Positions 47,989 through 60,316 of a stretch of 64,000 bases of DNA are shown piece after piece. Source of the DNA: Saccharum officinarum (taxonomy: Eukaryota; Streptophyta; Magnoliopsida; Poales; Poaceae); contig CM036168.1 in the NCBI GenBank assembly GCA_020631735.1, positions 99,428,932 to 99,492,931 on the forward strand. The letters run 5' to 3'. The notes below the pieces were generated by a model, which was not told the origin of the DNA, did not search any database, and saw only the letters and a list, made by a program, of their open reading frames with translations. The stretch's first letter is position 1. Every line of letters starts with the position of its first letter. The position numbers were made by a program, and so were the translations under genes.

Positions 47989-49062
47989 GAGAAGGCCGGA
48001 TTGTAGGTTGATATCGTAAAATAGCGAGGACTTTTTTTTGCAAAATGACCAAGGCTCGCCCAATCCAGGCCGTCCACGCGCCCGATCCGACGGACGGGAA
48101 TGGCCGGCGACGTGGCCACGCCGGTTGGCCGGAGCTTGTCCGCAGCTTTCGTTATTAGAATATTACTGTGTTCCAAAGCAGCCTTTGAATGCAGGATTGG
48201 TTTAGCGCATTCAAACAAAATCAGAGAACTATAGCAAACAGTTGGCAGTGGCAGCAGAGGACTATGGCATGCCTCTTTTAACAATAGAAGCACAGAAGAT
48301 TCAGCCAACCATGAAACCAAGCCTGTCATAACTAGTTTCTTGACAAACCCTTGCAAGAATTTAGCCCACAAATCAGGCTTTATTGTTACAAAATGAGAAG
48401 ACCCTTGCTGTTTCGCAACATGTGGGGTGCACAGAATAAAAGAAACTGAGAAAACAATTTGACATTCCACTGTGAAGCTCTTATTCAGCTATATATGTTT
48501 CTAAAGCTATGTTTTCTTCTTTGTACACAGCTGTGGGCTTCTACAATCTGAACTCCTAGCTGTAAGTTCACAAAATGCAGCAAACAATGTAATCTTCTAT
48601 GGAATGTGCTTTCAATTTAGACAGTATTTTGTACACCCTGATTACATGAGATGACAGGGTAACTGTTGGCCTGTGCTCCGTACGTCATTTCCATCGCGGG
48701 AGGCTCTTATCTCCACTGAAGGTGTTTGATTTGGATTTTGCTTGAACCGGGACATTTGCATGAGGCTGGTTAGTTCGGAGGGGATTCCATAAGTCCTGTT
48801 TGGCTACGTACGATTGAGATCAGTTCCTGAAAGGTGAGGAAGAATAAATTATATTATGGAAAAAAGGGTACACATAAGCAGAAATAATTGCTCAGTGAGT
48901 TTGATCGGGAAACTCAAATTCTCCATGCTGGTACAAAACGCATCAAGCCATCTACTGTTCTACACAAATATGCACCTAAAGTGAGGAATGCACAGTTGAT
49001 GATGTTCAAGATACCATACCTGCACATTATGGAATTAGATTCATTCAAATCAGCTGTATGTG

Positions 49063-52000
49063 CTACGTCCTGTTAGAATTTGTGCCTTGGGAATTATGGC
49101 AAGGAGAGTTCATCATATCAGAACCAGAAGTATCCAGTCCATCTGCTGAAAAATCTAGCTGTTTCTCAACTGATTTGATGGTAGCAATTCTTTTTGACCT
49201 TTTCTGATAGGGTGGTGAAGAATCAAAGCTCCTTACAGAAGTCAATAACCCATCAACAGAACCCAGCGACAAAAAGGATGCAGCAGTTTTAAACGACCGT
49301 GGAGAAGTAGTGTCCTTCCCATTAGTTCCATTAGGAGTGTAAAAGCTATCATTGCTTACTCCACCCGTCTTCATCTCATTACCTGAAGCAGGTGTTGCTT
49401 TATCACGTTTTCTTTTTCTTAGTATTGAAGGAGTACCTGGAAAGCTGTCAGCAGCAATCCTCAAAATTGAATCAACAGTTAGCTGACTTGATACTTTTCC
49501 AATCGTTGGAGAGGGAGAAGTATAACCATTGGGTGACATGAAATGTTGTGTTGTTTGATGTGAACCATTACGTTCAGAACGGAGTGGGGTATGGATTGGG
49601 GCCACATCTTCCATGTTTGGAATCTGATAACAAAGAGGACCAAGGGTAGAATGCAACTCGTTCTTTGAAGATAATTCTGCACCTCTTTTGGCTGGTGCAG
49701 ATTCTAATTCAACCCCAACAGGATCAGGTGTTGAGCTAACCTCAGCACCCTTCTCATGAACAGAGTCAATTTCTAGGCCCTTGTCACGGACAGAGTCACT
49801 TTCCAGACCTTGTACCGCCAAAGTAACAGCAGAACCATCAACTAGTGATGACATTTCATATGAAGTTAGAGGCTGCGTAGTTGGTATAGAAAGAGAAAGG
49901 AAGCCTGAGGAGTCCAAATTGTATGCCTGTGAAGGTGAGTTCAAAATGGAACGGTAAGCTCTTCCAGGGACATCTTTTGAACCAATGCTTGGCATTTGGT
50001 TCAGATCAAGATGGCTATCAGTACCCATGGGCTTCATTTTATCCTTGAAATCATCATGAACAAACAGCTTCGGAGCTGAAAGAACACTGCTGTTACCATA
50101 AGCCTCTAACTTCTTTCTCAAAGAACTGTTCCAATGATTCTTTATGGAATTATCGGTCCTGGAAACAAAAGATATTATGAGCATGGTACCAGAATCCAGA
50201 GACGGACTCTAATAAAGTGCAAAGGGAAAAGTGATGATCAGTATAAGTACACCTTCTCCAAAATAGCAATGCAATTTTATACTTACAAGGGACCTTCAGG
50301 GAGATTTTTCAGTGTGGTAACCAAAACTACGAAAATTGAACAATGGATATCGCAGTGATGGATTCACAAGAAGGAAGCGAAGCCTATATAACTACAAGAG
50401 AATATAATGGCATTCACACGACGCGACTCCCTGGAGCATCCTGAGATAGTCTTTGGAGAATTCTATTTGTTGTTGAAATCTAGCATCGATGGTATTTATA
50501 TTATGATGATTTTGTAACTGCATTTCCTTATGATCTGAACAAACAGGGAACTAACATCCAATCCTTGTGAAGCATAACTAGAAAGCATGCCATAGAACAT
50601 TTTTTGGACATAGCTAAGAGAGACATCCCTTACAGCATACACAGTGGAACTCCACTAGAATGATCTCGTGGTTTTACAACTTCATACAACTAAAGTACAG
50701 TTCATGCTCCGTTATAATGTATCACCATTGTCTTAATTTTGCATTAAAAAAACTAATGACTCATGATTATGTTCCCGCATTTTAACGAGTCATCAGATAA
50801 TCGCAGAAAAAAACCAAGAATGACATCCAAAAGTAATCCACCTTTTTCATGAGGTTTACTGACATAAGTGATTTTGTATAAACTGAACCGATGAAGTAAG
50901 CAGTGTATAAGTACCTTCCAGGAAGAGCTTTTGCTATTTCTGCCCATTTATTCCCAAACACTTTATGAGCATTAATAAGTGCCCTTTCCTCCTCAGGAGT
51001 CCAAGCATCTTTCCTTATTTCTGGATTCAGATGATTATGCCACCTGCAATTTTTTGAGTTTAGAACAGAGTCCATAGGTACACATTATGTATAGTATCAC
51101 ATCAATCTTAGGTACAATACAATGTATGAAACAGCCAATAAAACTTTTAGACAAAATGGGACCAGAACAGCCCGGCATAAGTTTGTAATCCAAAGATCAC
51201 AGTTAAAGGGAGGATGCTGACATCAAGCCATTCCAGAGAGCTAAAAGAAAAAGGGAGAGCAGTTTTCACACAGGAGCACAAGCTTCAACCATCATAAATA
51301 TATGAAATATCAATTGCGCACATGTTTTGATAAGTATGATACACACAACTTCGCAAATGAGCAGATATTCACCTCTCTCGGCATTGCTTGCCTATGCGGC
51401 CAGGCAATGATTTTGCGATGATAGACCATTTTGTTGGTCCATACTTGCCCACAAGGTCAATGATTTTTTCATCTTCCTGCAGAAAATAATGTAGATATAA
51501 CATCTTCCTCCAAAAATTTAATTTTATATAGATGCAACATGCACAAGTAATTTTCAGCGGAAGTAAAGTAAACACTGCAGTTGCAAACCTCTTGAGTCCA
51601 AGGGCCTTTGATAAGTTCCGGATTAAGAACCTTCTGCCAACGATGCAAACATTGAACCTCAGTCCTGTCCTGAAAGAATTCAGCTGCATGAATAGATACA
51701 GATCCTTTTGTTAGTTCACCATGCACCTAAAATTGAAGGAAAAACTTCTCAAAATAATTTGAAAGTTCTTTATATATAGGAAAATAAGAATTTCGCATAC
51801 CCCTACTGCAGCTACCACACATGCAAAATAGAGCTAATTGACATAGTTCAGTATTAAACAGCTAGATCTACTATCAGAGCACCAATAACTACTAGATCTA
51901 CTATCAGAGCACCAATAACTAACTGCTCTTAAATTTCACTACCCCTGGCCTACCCCAACTTGCTTGGGACAAAAGGCTATGTTGTTGTTGTTTTCGACCT

Positions 52001-54539
52001 TAAAGAAACACAGAAAGCAGGCAACTAGGCCCATGTTAACAGAACCAACAATGCTAAATATAGCTCCTTAGTGCAGTAACTGTGGAGCGTCGACAGTGAC
52101 AGGAGAGAAGTTTTTGTAGTATACAGGACCATATTCATGTCACAAATTCTCAGGCCTTGTGGTAACTGTTCACATTCGAAGTTAATTTCATGTAAACTTA
52201 CACAATGCTAGCATTTCCTGATTCATGTTCATTTCTAGATTCTAGGTTCACAATATAAATACATGTAAACAGCTGACAAGTAGAAAGGTACAATAGCATA
52301 TTCTGCAGTGTTCAATGCAACACTTTGTTAATAAAAAAATAGACAGTCAAGTAGAAAAAACAAGGGGAAACCATGCTTGACTTCAAATGATACAGTGATA
52401 CACAGTGACACCCCCCAGTGAAAAACATAATAATGCCATATCAGACAGATAGTTGGCTCTCTATTTAATGCAATGCAAAAGACAAGTAAAAAGGAAACCT
52501 TATTTCTACAAGGGCAACTGAGTACATAAATTATACAATGGAAAGAGGAGGCAACCTATTTTTTTCCAATTTCTACCCTTGAAAGCTTCAACTGCCTTCC
52601 GCAGTGTTTCATCCTGTTGACATATTTTGAAGCCAATTAGTAACATTTCATAGATATGCTAAAAGGGGAAAAAAACACACACTTCTAGCACATGTGCATA
52701 TCATCATTTCTTGGTCTTTATAATAGAGAATGTGAGATACTGACCTCTTCCGGCGTCCAGCCACCCTTAGCTCTTCTTATCGGTCCACTTGTTCGCCTAT
52801 CATAATAATGAAAAAACTCATTAGCAAAAAAATAATAATAAAGAAAAAGAAAAAGAAAGAAAGAAAGAAAAAGAAAGAAAAGGAGTATATCTATTAACTG
52901 GGTGGGGTGTGCGCGTAAAACATAACATAATAGATGCCAGAAGTTACTGATACAGCACAGATATACATTAGCTGACTAGCCCAAATAGGAGGGTAGTTTT
53001 CAAATAGGCCTTTATATCAGGTATAATTAGAAACACTCACTATTCTTATTAGATCAAGGCATCAAGCCTGCAGATCATCCCTCTAGCTTACATCTTCATA
53101 GATAGTCATTTAATTTGCACAAAAGATGCACTTATAAATACACAAAAAAATTCACACCTACATTGCAACCTTAAGATGCCTTAATTGAGGATCCACTTTC
53201 CAGACACCAATGTGAGCAAATCCCAACATAATATGTGCATGCTGCAATTACTGAAAGGTACTTGCAAACATCTCATTCAGGTGAAGATTGGGAACAAGGC
53301 ACTGCCAAACAATCGTAACAATACAAGTAATCCCTCGCAAATTTATAAAGTACTAACACACAACTATTAATTTTACACCAACGAAATGACTCTTGTGTAC
53401 TCAATCACACGTCACTTCCTGCCACAGTTGGTGACCAGAAAAATGTTGACATTTTGTGGCACCATTCATCATTAAGGGTATGTTTTTGTGGGGTAGTCCC
53501 CACCATGCCTAATTCTTTAGGATGGGCTAGAGCAACAACTGCCAAATGAAACTAGAACCAAGGTTCTACATAGCGGATAATGGGACATAGTGGACTAGCT
53601 TCAGTAACAGCACAAGAAGCTGTATTCCTACACTGAAATAGTATTCATAATCTGAGTTACATGTGTGTATTTATAGCCTTCCTATAGAATTCAGATGTAA
53701 TAAGCAATTAAGCAAAGCATAGAATTAAAGAAGAATAATTATATATTTAGAGAAAATATTTGCAACACTGCACTAAACACAAACTCGGCTGGCAGAAATG
53801 CTATATCATCCACAACCATCACTACAGATGACTCCATCTTTACACGCTCTGCTGCTCGTACCTCGCTAACACTCCACCACCAGTCCACCATCACTACCAA
53901 TTTAAAATGCAGTCTATGGAACCATATAAACTCAGCAACCATCGCGACTGAATTCAGAAGGCAAGCAAACTGCAACAGCTAAAACCTCAGGAACCCGATT
54001 GATCCAACAAAGACACGGATCCTACTATTAAAAATCACCACAGAGCACCTGTTCCAAGCTCTAGTAAGACAGCATTCCTAGCAGCGAAAATTTCTCGAAA
54101 GTACCAGGGAAACGCTAATCACATCAAAAACCAGGCAAATTACCAACGAGAGAACCACACAACCACCGTGCAATGCATAAAAGGTTCGTTCTTCTCACCC
54201 AGAACACCTACCACTCTAGGGCACAACACGAGTAAGGATCCAAACAAGGTAAAACAAACGGTACTATTCAACGGTTAAGAGCCCAGATCCCTCCCCGGAT
54301 AGGAGCAGCTACGGGCAAAGGCCTCACCTCAGAACGGAGATGGAATTCCCAGAGCTTGACACCGGCGGCGACGTCCCCGCCCGCCCACCGCCGCCACAGC
54401 TGCTGCCATCCGACACGGACGAGCTCGAAGCCGCCAGGGGCTGCCGATTCTCCACGCACCCCTCCTGCACCACATCCGCCATCGCCCCCATCACCTCCTC
54501 ATCACCGCCCCGACCTAAAACCGCAAAATCACCACACAA
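49063..54539 (-). CDS. MYB3R: R1R2R3-MYB transcription factor, MYB3R type (copy 2, 7 exons)
   Basis: Exons are 54539-54328, 52796-52745, 52613-52556, 51683-51589, 51476-51373, 51043-50915 and 50158-49063, again 1746 nt. The protein reads the same as copy 1, with three MYB repeats and the PSILRKRKR motif. Splice sites are unchanged. Introns differ mainly in the microsatellite near 52829-52881 and one A in a run near 52672. It lies downstream of TPI in the same orientation, an arrangement I believe is ancestral in grasses, so this copy sits in the expected neighbourhood. Confidence 0.93.
51862..51921. repeat. Perfect 30-bp tandem duplication (copy 2)
   Basis: Identical to 4731-4790. Confidence 0.88.
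51939..51993 (+). mobile_element. Au-SINE-like 3' end (copy 2)
   Basis: Same fragment and TTG-repeat tail as 4808-4862. Confidence 0.55.
52829..52881. repeat. GAAA microsatellite (copy 2, changed structure)
   Basis: The tract is broken into GAAA and GAAAA units and is longer overall than the copy at 5703-5747. Confidence 0.88.
54267..54277 (+). promoter_or_regulatory. MSA-like element in MYB3R intron 1 (copy 2)
   Basis: TTCAACGGTTA is unchanged from 7132-7142. Confidence 0.4.
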
Positions 54540-54986
54540 AAAAAACGAACTTCAGATCAAATCCCCCACGGCAATCAGTTCCCAAAACAGATCGAACGAA
54601 ACGCCGCCTTACGAATCTAGCGGATCCCAGATCGAACAGCCGGGGTATAGAATTGGGGTTCCGGGCGGCGAATCGATAGGCGGCGGGGGAAGCGGGACCG
54701 CGGGAGATGGCGCGAAGTGAGGGAGGCTACTCCCGAAACCCTAGGAAGGTATAAAAGAGTAAGCTTTCACTGCCCCTCTCTACGGCTTCGGTTGGGTGTC
54801 GGGGGAGTTGAAGGGGGAGACGAGAGAGGATGCTTTCAAAAAACCTCGCCCGTTGAAGGTCAGGGGAAGAGCCGAAGAGGAGGAGGAACACAAGAATAAA
54901 TTATGGCCTCCTTATTTTACTAATCGGACCCTAAAGTATAACGTTATTCCTAACCCTATACTTTGGCAAAAGAAACGGGCAAATAG

Positions 54987-55225
54987 GGCCACGTTTAGAT
55001 GACTTCGAAATGCAAAAAGTTTTCAAGATTTCTGTCACATCGCATATGTCGGCATATATGAAGCATTAAATGTAGGTGAAAAAATAACTAACTGCACAAT
55101 TTGTCTATAAATGTCGAGACGAATCTTTTGAGCCTAGTTAATCTATGATTGGACAAAGTTTGTCAAATACAAACGAAAAGTGTTACGGTGCTTTTTCAGA
55201 AACATTTTGCAAACTAAACGTGGCC
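54987..55225. mobile_element. Tourist-like MITE (copy 2 of 7852-8091)
   Basis: Same inverted ends and 'tag' flanks, with a few base differences and one base shorter. Confidence 0.8.
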
Positions 55226-56653
55226 TAGGCATGTCCAGCTCTGGACCGTTTTCTGTTAAAAAAACATAGGACTTCTATGACACTTGAGCTAATGGTTAGC
55301 TACCTAAAAATTAGCCTAAATTAACTCTAGTACATCTAAATAATAGTCAATATTTAACGGCATTGTGCATTCGTTGGTAGATAATATTTCCACCAACAGT
55401 AAAGCGCTTTTGATACTTCGTTAATCTCGAGAATTTATCGGCTCAATCTTCGAATAAGCTCATAGAGGTATGGTTTATGTGCGTACCTTCGTAGAGTGAG
55501 TGTACGTGCGTTGTGAGCATTTACGCAGTACTATGTAACTCTAAAAAATAGAACTGATAAATAGACTAATTCCTTAAATAAATCTTTAATTAGTTATTAG
55601 CCAGCTAGTCATATCCAAGATGCCCTTAAAACGTCATACTGTGGTTACAAAAAAAAACATGAGAGTCGCTTTCATCTTTGTTCAAGAGGATTTAAAACGT
55701 GCGAACATCATATAACTGCATGTCGGCCTTTCATGTAAATGGACGCCAGGTTGAGACATCTATTTGCACTGTCTTTTTGTGATTTACTAAAGTTAAGGGG
55801 TGTGATACAGAAACAGGGCCAAGGCGACTCGGAGACGGAACGAAACGTACGACGGACGCCACGGCCTTGTGACGGAGGGCCTGACGGCGGCGTCGGTTGC
55901 CGTGCCAGCCTGGATCATGAAAGGCCGCGGTTTGTTGTGTTTAGTAACGCCGCGCGGTTACCGTTGCGGGCCAGGAGTTTGAACCCCTAACGGCTCGCCG
56001 TCTTGGGCGCTGGTGACCCGCCCGCCGCATCCAGCCGCCGTTCGATCTCAATCTCAGTTAGGGTATTACACATTTACACCTGTGATATTTTTTTTTATTT
56101 TTGTAATAATGTTTTTCTAAATCTTTTTTTAAAGATAACCTCATCCGCTTTTTATTTCTATATAACCACTTTGGTCCAACGCGTGCAAAATCACGTTACC
56201 GCGTCACAAGGGTTAGCACAGTAAAATCTGTCATGCTGGACATCAATTTCCACGTTAAAAAAATCATAGTTTGGCCGCACCTACGTGGCAAGGCTCTACA
56301 TTATAAAAATGGTATTTTTCATATAATGTCGAATGAAGATACTTTTTATATAAAAATTATAGTTTTGAGTTTTTCATTTGAGATCTTTAAAATAGTAAAA
56401 AAAACTAATAGAAATTTTCAACAACATATTAATCGTGTACCAGGACTTCGCCTCACAAAATGATTCTTCTATGGCGTCATGTAAAGATAATTATTATACA
56501 AAAACTATAGTTTTTGATGTGATCTATAATTTTGAATTATTTTTAAACAAAGATTTAAAACGAATTAATAATAAAAATCACACATATTTCATGATTAATG
56601 TCTTTTTTTGCGATTACACAATATAACGCAGACACTCACAACGCACGCGAAAC
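55226..56653. other. Intergenic, copy 2, with two empty MITE sites
   Basis: Matches 8092-10002 without the two MITEs. The empty sites are at about 55937-55939 (gtg) and 56057-56059 (tta). No gene was recognised. Confidence 0.6.
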
Positions 56654-56718
56654 GTCGCCTACCACTAAGCGGGGAGTCGAACCCAGGACCTAAGGTGCTA
56701 CTGAGGCTCTTATAACTA

Positions 56719-56975
56719 CACCCTCCATCCTAAATTATAAGTCATTCAAGAATCTTGGAGAGTCAAAGGATCTTAAGTTTGACCTAAGTTATATGAGAAG
56801 ATAATAATATTTATGATACTAACTAAGTATCATTAGATTCTTCATTAATTATATTTTCATAATATATCTATTTGATGTTATAAATGTTTGTAAATTTTGT
56901 TATAGTTTTGGTCAAATTTAGGATGCTTTGACTCTCAAGATTCTTGGAATGACTTATAATTTGGAATGAAGGGAA
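56719..56975. mobile_element. Stowaway-type MITE (copy 2 of 10068-10325)
   Basis: Same TA flanks and long inverted repeats, with one base fewer. Confidence 0.88.
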
Positions 56976-58363
56976 TACTAAGCTATAAGCCCTTTTGCAG
57001 TGACCAACGTCTTAAAACGCACTATTAGCTGTGTGTTGTTATGGCATATACAATAACTCATGCTACGAACAAGATATACGAGACATAAATTTGTATACTC
57101 CCCTCAAATTTGAATATTCAATTTTTTAAATTTTGATCAAATATGTATAAATATACATTAATACATATTAATAGATATAAATGTTGATAAATTTTTTATA
57201 AATCTGATTAAATGTAAAAAAATGGTTTATTATAAAACAAGATGTGCAATTGTTGGGACTGAGGAGTACATAATTATACAATAGTTATTAAACTCAACAT
57301 CTGTAAGAGAACATTACATTTGGTGAATCGGTACATATCAAAACTTGAAAAAGGAAACTCAAGATTCACGATATTATTGACGGCAGATGATAATTAGTTG
57401 CAGCTCCGAAAAAGCTCAAATTCATTCAGCAACCGGCCGGTGTCCCATAATTTGCATCGTTGGCTTATTATACACTTTTAGATTAGAAACAAGCACCAAA
57501 CAAAACCAAGCCCCCATTTTATAAAAAAAAAACATCAATCTGGCTTTAAAATGCAACAAATTTACAACACTTTTTTCTCAATACAAACCACGTACAACCA
57601 AAATCGCACGTATAGCACTACACCACTACCCACTGGTGCAGCAAATACATTAGCGGGAGGGGGCAGAAATGCAGAATGACAGTTGACAGGCTTGGCGGAG
57701 TCATCTCTCATTTCTGAAGGGGTTGGAGCATGCAGGGCATCCAGGGCGTGTTTGCTTCGCAGTCTCCCAGACGAGCAGCCACGTCTCGGAGCAGCGCTCG
57801 CGCCAGGCAGCTCTGCTTGGGTGCAAAGCAAACAGCCCCTCAGCAACTGACAACTGCAGACCTATAGAACAAATCATTGCCAGGTTCAGGCATTTAGCTT
57901 GTCACAGGCTAAATCCAACCTCATGTTACATGTGGCTTTAAGTAACATTAATGTTCAAGAACTAGCTCAACAATATTATGCTACTTTGTAAAAAAAAAAA
58001 ATCTGCTAGATATGCCTTTGCTCTATAATTTGATTTGATATACCTGTTTGCTGACAAAGACAGCAATCTAAAAGGCTATTCTAATCAAAATCACATGGAT
58101 AGGTTAAGGTGAAATACTGTATAAACAGGAATAGTTGCATTTTCGTCTGGAGTCTGGACAAAATGGCAGGTAGTTAACAAAAGATGACAGAGATGGTAGG
58201 CAACCAATCATTTGAGTTCAGCAGGAAGTAATTGAGCGTGCCTGTTTGACCTTCTATTAACAAGGGAAAAATCAGACTTGACAAACTCGGTACATCCAGA
58301 ACAAACTAATTGATGGTACTTGAATAAAATTGACTTTGGAAAAGAAAATGTACTGACATTTGT
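56976..58363. other. Intergenic region downstream of PPR copy 2
   Basis: Matches 10326-11718 with small indels. No exon was recognised. Confidence 0.4.
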
Positions 58364-58981
58364 CTGGCAAGAAATTGTCTCAGCACGTGGGGTCTTCATC
58401 TTTCACTTCTGTGCAAATAGGATCCAACCACTCTAGCCTATTGCAAAGGAGAACTACAGTAATCCACCGAAATGTTTCGACAAGACATATTGCAGTAGAC
58501 CTTCCCCAGTGCTTTGCATATCATCTTCCCACTGTCATGAACCCGTGACAGATATAGCAACATATGACTCATCAGATAACAAAAGCAATGTGCCAGACTA
58601 CTTTAAGTAAAAGGTTCATTGGCAGAATCACCCAGTCTGGCCTCATCCAATAATACTCTGCAGATGAATTCACTTGTTTGCATACCACTCTCGCCTTTGC
58701 ATCCACTCGCTTGTTTGCAGATGGATACACTTGGCAGGAAAATGTCTCAGCACGTGGATTTTCATCTTTCACTGCTGTGCAAATAGGGACCAACCAACCA
58801 CGCTCATTGTGAGGGTAAGTTCAATAAAACACCAAAATGTTGGTACAGGACAGGATTCAGAAGATCTTTTCCCTCTCTATCAGAGTGTCAGTCTTTCTTT
58901 GCCTACCACTTTGCCACTTCCACAAGATAACTATAGTAACCTATTCCCTGGCAGATAACGGAAACAATGTGCCTGGCTACT
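58364..58981 (-). repeat. Degenerate tandem duplication of the PPR gene 3' end (copy 2)
   Basis: Same structure as 11719-12336, so the tandem event predates the divergence of the two blocks. Confidence 0.72.
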
Positions 58982-60214
58982 TTAAGTAAAAGGGTCATCA
59001 GTAGAACTATGCAATCTTGCCTTAGCATCGAATAGTACTCTGCGGATGGATTCACTTGTTTGCAAACCAGCATGCTCCATATCATCAATCAAAGCCTCAG
59101 CTTCTTGGCACTTCCCTTCATTGCAGAGAAGACGGATTGTTAGGCAATAGCTAGCAACATTCGGAATCAATCCACTCTTCCTCATTTCCATGATCAATCT
59201 CAAAGCTTTATATGAGCTCCCTTCCCGCCCATATCCGTAGATCATCATGTCATATAACACACTATTCGGTTCGACACCTTTCGAATCCATTGACTGAAAC
59301 AGTTTCCTGGCATGCATCATCTTCCCTTCCATGCAGAGCGCATGCAGGAGAACACCATAACTCTGCACATCCACTTCCAACCCAGCCTTCTCCATCTCTG
59401 AAAGCATCTCGAATGCCCTGTCCATTTCATTTTCCTTAGCAAATGCACCAATGAGTATGGTGTACGTCACTTTTGTGGGTGCCAAACCGCGCTCCTTCAT
59501 GTCTGAGAAAGCCCTGATTGCCCGGGCTATATCTCTAACACGACAGAATCCACCAATAAGCTCATTGTACGTCACCACACTAGGTTGCAGCCCTGCCACC
59601 TTCATCTGATTGAAGAAATGTAAGGCATTAGACATCTTCCCAGCCTTGCCATAGCCATCAATTAGAAGATTGAACGTCACCATGCTTGGACGGATACCCT
59701 CCCTTCTCATCACTTCAAACAGCTGGGCAGCATCTTTCAGCTTCCCGTGCCTGCATAGGCCTGCAATCAGGATGTTGTAGCTGACAACATTACGCACGAC
59801 ACCCTTCACAGGCATTTCGTCGAATAGCAGTCGGGCGCTCTTGAACTCCCCTGTCCTGCACCATTCCCCGATCAAGCAGTTGTAGGTGTAGAGGTTCGGC
59901 TCGACTCCACCTCTCCTCATCTCGTCAAACAAGGAGAAACCCATCTCTCTGTGTCCGCGAACGAAGTAGCCGTGGATCAACGCTGTGTACGTGACCTCGT
60001 TAGGGGGCACGCCCAAGCGCGGCATTACGTCGAACACTCTGCGTGCCTCCGCGACGTCGCCGCTCTGGCAGCAGCCGTGGACCAGCGCGGTGCACGCGGC
60101 CACGTCCAGCGCCGCGTCGCCGGACTTCGTCCCGCGGGCGAGCACCGCCAGAGCAGACCGCACCTCGGCGGCCGCGCAGAGCCGACGCACAGCCGCGGCC
60201 GTGGTCGCCGCCAT
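58982..60214 (-). CDS. P-class pentatricopeptide repeat protein, 410 aa, intronless (copy 2)
   Basis: Ten tandem PPR motifs as in copy 1, with the full GFSLFDEM in the second motif and the consensus-like SDMKERG and MEKAGLE (copy 1 has SDLKERG and MEKVGLE). This is probably the less altered version. The ATG lies 88 bp from the LINE target duplication, with no Helitron between. An organellar RNA-binding role is inferred from the family; the RNA target is unknown. Confidence 0.91.
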   Translation of the reverse strand: MAATTAAAVRRLCAAAEVRSALAVLARGTKSGDAALDVAACTALVHGCCQSGDVAEARRVFDVMPRLGVPPNEVTYTALIHGYFVRGHREMGFSLFDEMRRGGVEPNLYTYNCLIGEWCRTGEFKSARLLFDEMPVKGVVRNVVSYNILIAGLCRHGKLKDAAQLFEVMRREGIRPSMVTFNLLIDGYGKAGKMSNALHFFNQMKVAGLQPSVVTYNELIGGFCRVRDIARAIRAFSDMKERGLAPTKVTYTILIGAFAKENEMDRAFEMLSEMEKAGLEVDVQSYGVLLHALCMEGKMMHARKLFQSMDSKGVEPNSVLYDMMIYGYGREGSSYKALRLIMEMRKSGLIPNVASYCLTIRLLCNEGKCQEAEALIDDMEHAGLQTSESIRRVLFDAKARLHSSTDDPFT

Positions 60215-60301
60215 CGGAGCTCGCGTGAAACCCTCTGGCTTGTGTTACGTTCAGGTCAGAGCGGACAGCGGCGAGGCCGCGAAGGGCACCTCAGTCTCAA
60301 T

Positions 60302-60316
60302 TCTCATTCAAGGTTT
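60302..60316. repeat. Intact left target-site duplication of the LINE; empty Helitron site
   Basis: TCTCATTCAAGGTTT is uninterrupted. The A|T junction at 60306-60307 is where the Helitron sits in copy 1. Confidence 0.92.
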
